Below are positions 6,442 to 11,616 of a stretch of DNA of 11,616 nucleotides, piece by piece (the stretch's first letter is position 1; each line of letters begins with the position of its first letter). The translations under genes were made by a program, and so were the position numbers. Below the pieces are notes generated by a model. The model saw only the letters and a list, made by a program, of their open reading frames with translations, was not told the DNA's origin and did not search any database. Source of the stretch: Sphingomonadaceae bacterium (GTDB lineage Bacteria > Pseudomonadota > Alphaproteobacteria > Sphingomonadales > Sphingomonadaceae); the NCBI GenBank assembly GCA_019245455.1, contig JAFARM010000306.1:1-11616 (forward strand), written 5' to 3'.

Positions 6442-7404
6442 TCAGATCGGCAGCCGCGCCAGCCGCTTCGGCGCGCTTGCCCGCCAGCTGCGGGTCAGCC
6501 AGTCCTCGACATGGTCCCAGTCGACGGCACCGGTGTCGAGGCGGATGCCGATCCACCCGGCCGGGCCGAGGTAGGCCGGGCGGAAGTAGAGCTCGGGGTC
6601 CTGCTCGATCAGCGCCGCCTGCTCCTCGACGCCGCTCGCCTTGACCAGCACCGCGGTGCGGCCGTCGCCGTGGTGGTTGGCGCTCCACCGCGCGAAGAAG
6701 GTGCCGCCGCGGACGAAGAAGCCGGGGGTGCCGTGCGTCAGCCGCTCCTCCGCTTCCGGCAGTGCCAGCGCTAGGGCCCGGACGCGGTCGAGCAGCGCCT
6801 CGGGGCGCACCTCGCGCGACACCAGCTCGGCGACGACGCGCGGATAGAGCTGATGCTCGGCATGATGCACGCGTGCCGCCAGCGTCTCCGCTGTGTCGCC
6901 GGGCGCGACGGCGACGCGGACCCGCCCCAGTATGGGCCCGCCGTCGAGGTCCGGCGTGACGAGGTGGACCGTCGCCCCGGTCACGCGCTCCCCGGCCGCC
7001 AGCACCGCCTCGTGGACGTGCGTCCCCTTGTGCGCGGGCAGCAGCGACGGGTGGATGTTGACCATCCGCCCCGCCCAGTGCGCGACGAAGCCATCCGACA
7101 GCAGGCGCATATAGCCGGCGAGCGCGACGTGGGTGACCCCGGCGCGGGTCAGCTCGGCGTCGAGGATGGCGTCGAAGTCGGCGCGCGGGACGCCCTTGTG
7201 GTCGCGGGCGAAGGTCGGCACGCCCTCGGCGGCGGCGAGCGCCAGCCCCGGCGCGGCGGGGTTGTTCGAGGCGACGAGGACGACCTCGTAGGGGCAGTCG
7301 GGCAGGCGCGAGGCGTAGAGCAGCGCCGCCATGTTGCTGCCGGTACCCGAGATGAGGATGGCGAGGCGGGCCTTCGCTACCGGCGCTCCGCCGATATCAG
7401 GCAT
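6442..7404 (-). CDS. purN: Phosphoribosylglycinamide formyltransferase fused to a C-terminal MmcQ/YjbR-like domain
   Basis: PurN catalyses the third step of purine synthesis, 10-formyl-THF-dependent formylation of GAR to FGAR. Numbering from the ATG at 7404 gives 320 aa, far longer than the roughly 190-215 aa usual for PurN. Residues 12 to about 198 are a complete transformylase: GTGSN phosphate loop (20-24), [12 protein letters not shown] with N116 and H118, and LDGGP with D154, matching the E. coli N106/H108/D144 triad. Residues about 201-320 are a second domain ([63 protein letters not shown]) that fits the MmcQ/YjbR (CyaY-like fold) family, whose role is uncertain. The frame is open throughout, with almost no linker. 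The ATG overlaps the purM stop by 8 nt (ATGCCTGA), indicating translational coupling; the frame stays open upstream only inside purM. The stop lies 3 nt from repeat copy B. Confidence 0.93.
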   Translation of the reverse strand: MPDIGGAPVAKARLAILISGTGSNMAALLYASRLPDCPYEVVLVASNNPAAPGLALAAAEGVPTFARDHKGVPRADFDAILDAELTRAGVTHVALAGYMRLLSDGFVAHWAGRMVNIHPSLLPAHKGTHVHEAVLAAGERVTGATVHLVTPDLDGGPILGRVRVAVAPGDTAETLAARVHHAEHQLYPRVVAELVSREVRPEALLDRVRALALALPEAEERLTHGTPGFFVRGGTFFARWSANHHGDGRTAVLVKASGVEEQAALIEQDPELYFRPAYLGPAGWIGIRLDTGAVDWDHVEDWLTRSWRASAPKRLARLPI

Positions 7405-8494
7405 GATGCGTCGCGCTCCACGGCGCGCGGTCGCTCCAAGTCTCGGGTCCGCCGATGACAGTGCAGCCGCGCTCGCCGGCCTCGACGACGCCAATGCGGT
7501 GAACGACTTCGCCGGCGTCGCTCAGGTCGCGGGTGAGGACATCGGCCTCGCCTGAGGCGACGCACAGCACCATGCCGATGCCGCAGTTGAAGGTGCGCGC
7601 CAGCTCGCCCGGCTCGATCCGCCCCTGCGCCTGCAGCCAGGCGAACAGCGGCGGCAGCGGCCAGGCGTCGGCGTCGATCCAGGCGTGCGCGCCCGCCGGC
7701 AGGATGCGCGGCACGTTCTCGAGCAGCCCGCCGCCGGTGATATGCGCCAGCGCATGGACCCGCCCAGCCTTCAGGTGTGGCAGCAGCGTCTTCACGTAAA
7801 TCCTTGTCGGCGTCAGCAGCGCTTCGCCGAGCAGGACGTCGATGTCGAACGGGGCGGGCCGGTCGAGCCGCGCGCCGCTGACCTCGACCAGCCGGCGGAT
7901 CAGCGAAAAGCCGTTCGAGTGCGCCCCCGACGAGGCGAGGCCGAGCAGCACGTCGCCCGGCGCGACGCGGTCGCCCGTCAGCTGCCGCCCGCGTTCGACC
8001 GCACCGACGGCGAAGCCGGCGAGGTCGTAGTCGCCGGGCGCGTACATCCCCGGCATCTCGGCCGTCTCGCCGCCGATCAGCGCGCAGCCGGCGAGGCGGC
8101 AGCCCTCGGCGATGCCGGCGACGACGCGCGCCGCGACTGCCGTATCGAGCTTCCCAGACGCGAAATAGTCGAGGAAGAACAATGGCTCCGCGCCTTGAAC
8201 GACGAGGTCGTTGACGCACATCGCGACGAGGTCGATGCCGACCGTGTCGTGCCTGCCGGTCGCGATCGCCAGCTTGAGCTTGGTCCCAACCCCGTCGTTC
8301 GCCGCGACGAGCAGCGGGTCGCGATAGCCTGCGGCCTTCAGGTCGAAGAACCCGCCGAAGCCCCCCAGCTCTGCGTCGGCGCCGGGGCGCGCGGTCCCCC
8401 GGGCGAGCGGCGCGATCATCTTCACCAGCGCATTGCCTGCCGCGATCGAGACGCCAGCGTCGGCGTAGGTCAGGGGCACGGGCGTGTCGCTCAT
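7397..8494 (-). CDS. purM: Phosphoribosylformylglycinamidine cyclo-ligase (AIR synthetase)
   Basis: Closes FGAM to aminoimidazole ribonucleotide with ATP, the fifth step of purine synthesis, in the cytoplasm. The product is 365 aa, near the family norm of about 345-370. Motifs in order: [17 protein letters not shown] (8-24), [12 protein letters not shown] (65-76), [20 protein letters not shown] (88-107), the [11 protein letters not shown] loop (141-151), [16 protein letters not shown] (185-200), [16 protein letters not shown] (251-266) and FNCGIGMVL (302-310). The start is the ATG at 8494 ([10 protein letters not shown]); the open frame continues upstream but lacks family similarity. No Shine-Dalgarno precedes this ATG, and a candidate promoter lies so close that the message could be leaderless. 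It is coupled to purN through an 8-nt overlap and divergent from the DUF2066 gene, with a 176-nt gap between. The purM-purN order is the usual proteobacterial one. Confidence 0.97.
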   Translation of the reverse strand: MSDTPVPLTYADAGVSIAAGNALVKMIAPLARGTARPGADAELGGFGGFFDLKAAGYRDPLLVAANDGVGTKLKLAIATGRHDTVGIDLVAMCVNDLVVQGAEPLFFLDYFASGKLDTAVAARVVAGIAEGCRLAGCALIGGETAEMPGMYAPGDYDLAGFAVGAVERGRQLTGDRVAPGDVLLGLASSGAHSNGFSLIRRLVEVSGARLDRPAPFDIDVLLGEALLTPTRIYVKTLLPHLKAGRVHALAHITGGGLLENVPRILPAGAHAWIDADAWPLPPLFAWLQAQGRIEPGELARTFNCGIGMVLCVASGEADVLTRDLSDAGEVVHRIGVVEAGERGCTVIGGPETWSDRAPWSATHHA

Positions 8495-8501
8495 CGCTGG
8501 C

Positions 8502-8530
8502 TGTTTAGGGGCACCGGCGGACCAGGGCAA
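8502..8530 (-). promoter_or_regulatory. Candidate promoter for purM-purN, predicts a leaderless transcript
   Basis: On the minus strand TTGCCC (8530-8525) and TAAACA (8507-8502) are 17 nt apart. A start about 7 nt past the -10 would fall at 8495-8494, essentially on the purM ATG (8494), which agrees with the lack of a ribosome binding site. The -35 match is fair and the -10 partial. No clear promoter for the opposite gene was found in the rest of this 176-nt divergent gap. Confidence 0.35.
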
Positions 8531-8670
8531 ATACTGCGGTCTCGTGGGTCGGAAGGGGGCAGGTGCGCGGCCAAGCTTCCTAGGGGATGTCCCGTTGCCA
8601 CGCCGCCGGCCCGGCGCTCCGTGCGCCGTTCTTGCCCGCGGGGCCGCCATCGGCCAAAGACGCGGGACAG

Positions 8671-9954
8671 ATGTTCCGCCTCCTCTTGCCCGCCGCGCTG
8701 CTGATCGCCGTGCCCGCCGCTGCCGCGCCGGCCGGGCCCGGCGCGTTCAAGATCGGCGGCATTGCCGTCGATGTCGTCGCCAAGGATGCCGTCGAGGCGC
8801 GCGCGGCTGCCTATCAGCTCGCCGAGCGCCGCGCCTGGCCGCTGCTGTGGGCGCGGATGACCGGCGACAGCCCGACCGCCGCGCCCAAGCTCGGCGACGG
8901 CGCGATCGAAGCGATGGTCGCCGGGGTCGAGATCGAGCAGGAGCAGTTCTCGACGACGCGCTACATCGGCCGGCTGGCGATCGTCTTTGACCGCGACCGC
9001 GCGAGCGGGCTGCTCGGGCAGGGCGCGCAGGCCCCACCGATGCTGCTGCTGCCGGTGTTCATCGACGGTGCCGGCGTGCGAACAGTGTATCAGGCAAAGA
9101 CGCCGTGGACCGCGGCGTGGCTTCGTTTCCGCGATGCGGCGAGTGCGCTCGACTATGTCATTCCAGCGGCGAACGCTGGCGACAACGTCGTGCTGACGGC
9201 GTGGCAGGCGCATCGCGGCGACCGGCCGCTGTGGCGGACGATCCTCAGCCGCTTCCGCGCGAGCGACGTGCTGACGGCCGAGATCCGTCTCGTCCGGCAG
9301 TGGCCGGGCGGGCCGGTCGTGGCGACCGTCGTCGCACGGCATGGCCCCGACGCGACCGAACTTGGCCGCGCCGGCTTCCGCGCGAGTGGTCCGGCGGGCG
9401 TCGATGCCATGCTCGACGACGCCGTCCGCGCGGTCGATGCCATTTATGTCAAGGCCTTGGCCAACGGCCAGCTGCAGGCGGAGAAGGGCCTGCGGATCGA
9501 GCTCGAGCCGCTGATCGGCACCGGCGCGGTCATCGGCGGCGGCGGCGCGGCGGCGGCGAGCGTCGGCGGGACCGAAGCCAATGTCGCGACGCCCGACGCG
9601 CGCAGCTGGGCAGCGATCGAGGCCGAGGTCCGATCCACCCCCGGCGTCACCGGCGTGACTCTGTCGCGGCTGGCGCTCGGGGCCGTGTCGCACATCGTCA
9701 TCCGCCACGCCGACAGCGACGCTGCACTCGCCTATCACCTTGATCAGAAAGGCTTTCGTCTTGCGCCCGACGCGGCGGGAACGCTGCTCAGGCGCAAGGT
9801 GGCGGGAGATCCCGCGGTGCCGCCGCCCCCGACCGCCGCCGATCTCGCCGGCGCGGAGGTCATCGCCGAGCCCGACGCCATGCCCGCCGACGCGCCCGCC
9901 CGACCCGCGGCCAAGCCCCCTGCCAAGCCGCGCGACCCGCTCGCACCGCGCTAA
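8671..9954 (+). CDS. Exported DUF2066-like protein of unknown function
   Basis: The product is 427 aa from the ATG at 8671. That start gives a clean signal peptide ([18 protein letters not shown], cleavage near residue 19); the open frame extends 28 codons further but would bury it. Residues about 25-260 resemble the DUF2066 family: an Ala-rich helix with [16 protein letters not shown] (51-66), [18 protein letters not shown] (98-115) and PPMLLLPVF (122-130). Residues about 312-376 look like a small alpha/beta, perhaps ferredoxin-like, module ([32 protein letters not shown]) without a metal-binding CxxC. Residues about 380-427 are Pro/Ala-rich and probably disordered. From memory, gammaproteobacteria such as Pseudomonas also place a DUF2066 gene between purM and hda, which supports the family call. 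No catalytic residues are recognisable, and a periplasmic location is inferred from the signal peptide. hdaA starts 4 nt after its stop. Confidence 0.75.
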   Translation: MFRLLLPAALLIAVPAAAAPAGPGAFKIGGIAVDVVAKDAVEARAAAYQLAERRAWPLLWARMTGDSPTAAPKLGDGAIEAMVAGVEIEQEQFSTTRYIGRLAIVFDRDRASGLLGQGAQAPPMLLLPVFIDGAGVRTVYQAKTPWTAAWLRFRDAASALDYVIPAANAGDNVVLTAWQAHRGDRPLWRTILSRFRASDVLTAEIRLVRQWPGGPVVATVVARHGPDATELGRAGFRASGPAGVDAMLDDAVRAVDAIYVKALANGQLQAEKGLRIELEPLIGTGAVIGGGGAAAASVGGTEANVATPDARSWAAIEAEVRSTPGVTGVTLSRLALGAVSHIVIRHADSDAALAYHLDQKGFRLAPDAAGTLLRRKVAGDPAVPPPPTAADLAGAEVIAEPDAMPADAPARPAAKPPAKPRDPLAPR

Positions 9955-9958
9955 GTCC

Positions 9959-10576
9959 TTGGCGCAGCTGCCGCTTCCGCTCGCCTACGCCGCCGACGAG
10001 GGCGCGGCGAGCTTCGTCCATGCCGCCGCCAACGCCGATGCCGTCGCTTGGCTGGCGCAGCCGCCGGCGGCGCGGACCCTGCTCGTCGGGCCGCCGACGT
10101 CGGGCAAGACGCACCTCGGCCGTTTGTTCGCCGAACGCCACCGCGCAATGCTCGTCGACGATGCCGAAGCCGTTGATCAGGAACGGCTTTTCCATATCTG
10201 GAACGCGGCTGCGGCAGCCGCTCCGGTACTGTTCACCGCCCGCGAGGTGCCGCGCCGGTGGGTGACGCTTCCCGACCTCGCCTCGCGGTTGGCGGCGACG
10301 CCGACCCTGGTCATCGGCCCGCCCGACGAGGCACTGCTTTCCGCCCTGATAATCAAGCACTTCGCCGATCGCGGCGTCCGCCTCGCACCGGAGGTCGCCG
10401 CCTACACCGCGCTGCGGATCGAGCGCAGCTTCGCCGCCGCCGCACGGGTCGTCGCCGTGCTCGACGCCGTGGCGCTCGCCCGGATGCGGCAGGTCACGGT
10501 GCCCCTCGTCCGCGAGGTGCTGGAGGGGCAGGGCGACTTGCTCGGCGACCCCGCCGAGCCTAGGCTAAGCCCATGA
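9959..10576 (+). CDS. hdaA: DnaA-related replication regulator HdaA (Hda), TTG start
   Basis: Hda proteins join the sliding clamp and stimulate hydrolysis of DnaA-bound ATP, limiting re-initiation. The product is 205 aa from a TTG at 9959, 4 nt after the preceding stop. This start is chosen because it keeps the N-terminal clamp-binding motif QLPLPL (residues 3-8, compare E. coli Hda AQLSLPL). The next in-frame ATG is codon 64, past the Walker A motif. Walker A is GPPTSGKT (44-51, K50) and Walker B AMLVDD (63-68). LASRLAA with R110 lies where the AAA+ arginine-finger region is expected. RIERSFAAAARVVAVLDAVALA (153-174) and VTVPLVREVL (179-188) match the Hda/DnaA lid helices. There is no DnaA domain IV, which excludes DnaA itself. 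No Shine-Dalgarno is visible, so translation probably depends on coupling to the upstream gene. The stop overlaps the next ATG (ATGA). Confidence 0.9.
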   Translation: MAQLPLPLAYAADEGAASFVHAAANADAVAWLAQPPAARTLLVGPPTSGKTHLGRLFAERHRAMLVDDAEAVDQERLFHIWNAAAAAAPVLFTAREVPRRWVTLPDLASRLAATPTLVIGPPDEALLSALIIKHFADRGVRLAPEVAAYTALRIERSFAAAARVVAVLDAVALARMRQVTVPLVREVLEGQGDLLGDPAEPRLSP

Positions 10577-11049
10577 CGATCAAGGCGTTTCTGTGGTTCG
10601 ACAGCGACGCCGAGGCGGCCGCGCGCTTCTACTGCGATCTGTTCCCGGACAGCCGCGTCGACCACGTGACGCACGCCCCTGGTGACGATCCCGCGGGTGC
10701 GGCGGGTCACGTGCTGACGGTCGCGTTCACCCTGTTTGGCCGGCCGTTCGTGGCGATGAACGGCGGTCCCGGCCACACGTTCACCGACGCCATCAGTCTG
10801 TCGATCGAGACGGCGGACCAGGGGGAGACCGACCGCTATTGGGATGCGCTGATCGCCGACGGTGGCCGCGCGGTAATGTGCGGCTGGTGCGTCGACCGGT
10901 GGGGCCTATCGTGGCAGATCGCGCCGCGCGCGCTGATGGCGGGGCTGAACGACCCCGATCCCGCCGCGGCGAAGCGGGTGTTCGCGGCGATGATGGGCAT
11001 GGTCAAGATCGACATCGCGGCGGTCGAGGCGGCGCGGGCGGAAGGCTAA
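10573..11049 (+). CDS. PhnB-like VOC superfamily protein
   Basis: Product of 158 aa in the glyoxalase/VOC fold, PhnB-like branch (often labelled 3-demethylubiquinone-9 3-methyltransferase domain, a name that does not prove that activity). The N-terminal FLWFDSDAEAAARFYCDLFP (6-25), the middle GRPFVAMNGGP (56-66) and GWCVDRWGLSWQIAPRALMA (104-123) are characteristic of this group, as is a C-terminal helix starting DPDPAAAKRVFAAMMGM. Substrate and metal dependence cannot be read from the sequence. The start ATG overlaps the hdaA stop by 4 nt (ATGA), so it is probably translated by coupling as the third gene of this operon. The link to HdaA is likely positional. After its stop the base composition changes sharply. 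Confidence 0.88.
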   Translation: MTIKAFLWFDSDAEAAARFYCDLFPDSRVDHVTHAPGDDPAGAAGHVLTVAFTLFGRPFVAMNGGPGHTFTDAISLSIETADQGETDRYWDALIADGGRAVMCGWCVDRWGLSWQIAPRALMAGLNDPDPAAAKRVFAAMMGMVKIDIAAVEAARAEG

Positions 11050-11072
11050 ACGTGCACAAGCAAGAGCGTTCG

Positions 11073-11552
11073 CTAATCATACCTACACAGTGCCAAGGCA
11101 GAGTGGCTGGAACTCTCGTCACCAAAGGCGTCCTTTTCGCCTCTTGTGAACCATCGCGTTCCGCCGACGGGTGCCGCAGGTAAACGTTTGTCTGAACGCA
11201 TGAATCCCGGACTACCTGATAGCTTCTCTTGCGCTTCCGATATCAGCTTCAGTCCATCGTAGCCTAAATTGACGAGTTGCCCTCCTGCGGCTGTGACGAT
11301 CTTTGCCGCCTTCGATCCGCCGATCGCATCGCCTACGAGCGATGTAGCGCGACGTCCCGCGAAGTAGTGATCCGAATCCCTTCCAACCAGATCAACGGAA
11401 GACGCCGCGTCGACCTCGCGTTCCCGCACATTCGCCGACCAAGCCGATTCGAGCTTTTCCGCGACAGTGCCATTGGGTAGCCGCTCGTTCGCAGCTTTTA
11501 TGTGCCGATTGATCCGAAGCATGACTGCGTGATCGTGCTTGCTCCGTGCCAT
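11073..11552 (-). CDS. Hypothetical protein, no family recognised
   Basis: The product is 159 aa from the ATG at 11552, chosen because AGGAGG (11562-11557) lies 4 nt upstream, the strongest Shine-Dalgarno in the window. An ATG 11 codons earlier lacks this support and would put the Shine-Dalgarno inside the gene. There is no signal peptide and no clear membrane helix. The N-terminus is basic and helix-like (MARSKHDHAVMLRINRHIKA), the middle is Gly/Ala-rich (SLVGDAIGGSKAAKIVTAAG, 71-90), and the C-terminal part contains GGTRWFTRGEKDAFGDESSS (130-149), which might be a small conserved motif. Codon choice is less GC-biased than in its neighbours, as expected for recent acquisition. It converges on the VOC gene with 23 nt between stops. 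I do not assign a function; an effector, phage-derived or orphan protein are all possible. Confidence 0.6.
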   Translation of the reverse strand: MARSKHDHAVMLRINRHIKAANERLPNGTVAEKLESAWSANVREREVDAASSVDLVGRDSDHYFAGRRATSLVGDAIGGSKAAKIVTAAGGQLVNLGYDGLKLISEAQEKLSGSPGFMRSDKRLPAAPVGGTRWFTRGEKDAFGDESSSHSALALCRYD

Positions 11553-11556
11553 AGCG

Positions 11557-11562
11557 CCTCCT
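11557..11562 (-). promoter_or_regulatory. Strong Shine-Dalgarno deciding the start of the orphan gene
   Basis: The minus strand reads AGGAGG, 4 nt before the ATG at 11552. It is a full anti-16S match, unlike the weak or absent sites before lptD, purM and hdaA, and it selects this ATG over the earlier one at 11585. No promoter is discernible in the remaining bases to the window edge. Confidence 0.6.
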
Positions 11563-11616
11563 GCGGAGCAGAACGCGGAAGCCAATGAGCTCGTGATCGG
11601 GGAGACGCGACGGACG

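Larger units (their letters stand above)
11050..11616. other. Lower-GC terminal segment, possible edge of acquired DNA
   Basis: By my counts sampled 60-base lines fall to about 48-65% G+C (average near 56%), against about 80% in the last line fully inside the VOC gene. The change coincides with the VOC stop at 11049. The segment holds one unrecognised minus-strand gene. I found no tRNA end, direct repeat, integrase or transposase marking a boundary, and the right side is outside the window. Acquisition by transfer is inferred from composition only. Confidence 0.5.

Noticed and set aside
8495..8670. Purine riboswitch or PurR-type operator upstream of purM
   Set aside because: No aptamer-like structure or clear operator dyad was found, and the candidate promoter leaves no leader for a riboswitch.
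7685..9738. Long open frames antisense to purM (7685-8704, plus) and to the DUF2066 gene (8491-9738, minus)
   Set aside because: Both mirror well-supported genes, are Arg-rich with no domain content, and have no plausible start context.
11050..11072. Attachment site or tRNA 3' end at the composition boundary
   Set aside because: No tRNA-like sequence or matching direct repeat is visible in the window, so no integration site can be supported.
11277..11480. A 67-codon plus-strand open frame opposite the orphan gene
   Set aside because: It has no ribosome binding site, while the minus-strand frame is longer and preceded by AGGAGG.

Overview
The window is about 11.6 kb of high-GC bacterial chromosome: most sampled lines are about 70-80% G+C, dropping to about 56% in the last 560 bases. 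Gene content and order (lptD-surA, pepA-holC-ndk, purM-purN facing a DUF2066 gene plus hdaA) and the protein style point to an Alphaproteobacterium, most likely Sphingomonadales. That placement comes from family knowledge, not from a search. Nearly everything is core housekeeping sequence, tightly packed. No tRNA, rRNA, CRISPR array, transposase or prophage gene was seen.

Layout. (1) 1-3483, minus strand: lptD, the outer-membrane LPS translocon, followed by surA, the periplasmic chaperone for outer-membrane proteins, which runs off the left edge. (2) 3484-3635: a short divergent promoter region. (3) 3636-6273, plus strand: pepA (leucyl aminopeptidase), holC (DNA polymerase III chi) and ndk (nucleoside diphosphate kinase). 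(4) 6442-8494, minus strand: purM then purN, consecutive steps of purine synthesis, overlapping by 8 nt. The purN product carries an extra C-terminal MmcQ/YjbR-like domain. (5) 8671-11049, plus strand: an exported DUF2066-type protein, hdaA (a DnaA-related replication regulator with a clamp-binding motif) and a PhnB-like VOC protein, spaced by +4 and -4 nt and so probably one operon. (6) 11050-11616: a lower-GC tail with one unrecognised minus-strand gene behind a strong Shine-Dalgarno sequence.

The most striking non-coding feature is a 163-bp mirror-symmetric repeat present twice, at 5121-5283 and 6276-6438. The copies align without gaps. Each has nested hairpins, a 12-13 bp closing stem and a divergent 36-nt loop. 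One inner stem differs between the copies by three compensated base-pair flips, which suggests the fold is kept. The copies fill the pepA-holC and ndk-purN gaps almost to the base. A decayed third arm supplies the apparent ribosome binding site of holC.

Functional themes are outer-membrane biogenesis (LptD, SurA), nucleotide supply (PurM, PurN, Ndk) and replication (HolC, HdaA). I see no new multi-gene system. The best candidates for novelty are the structured repeat, the PurN-YjbR fusion and the orphan gene in the low-GC tail.
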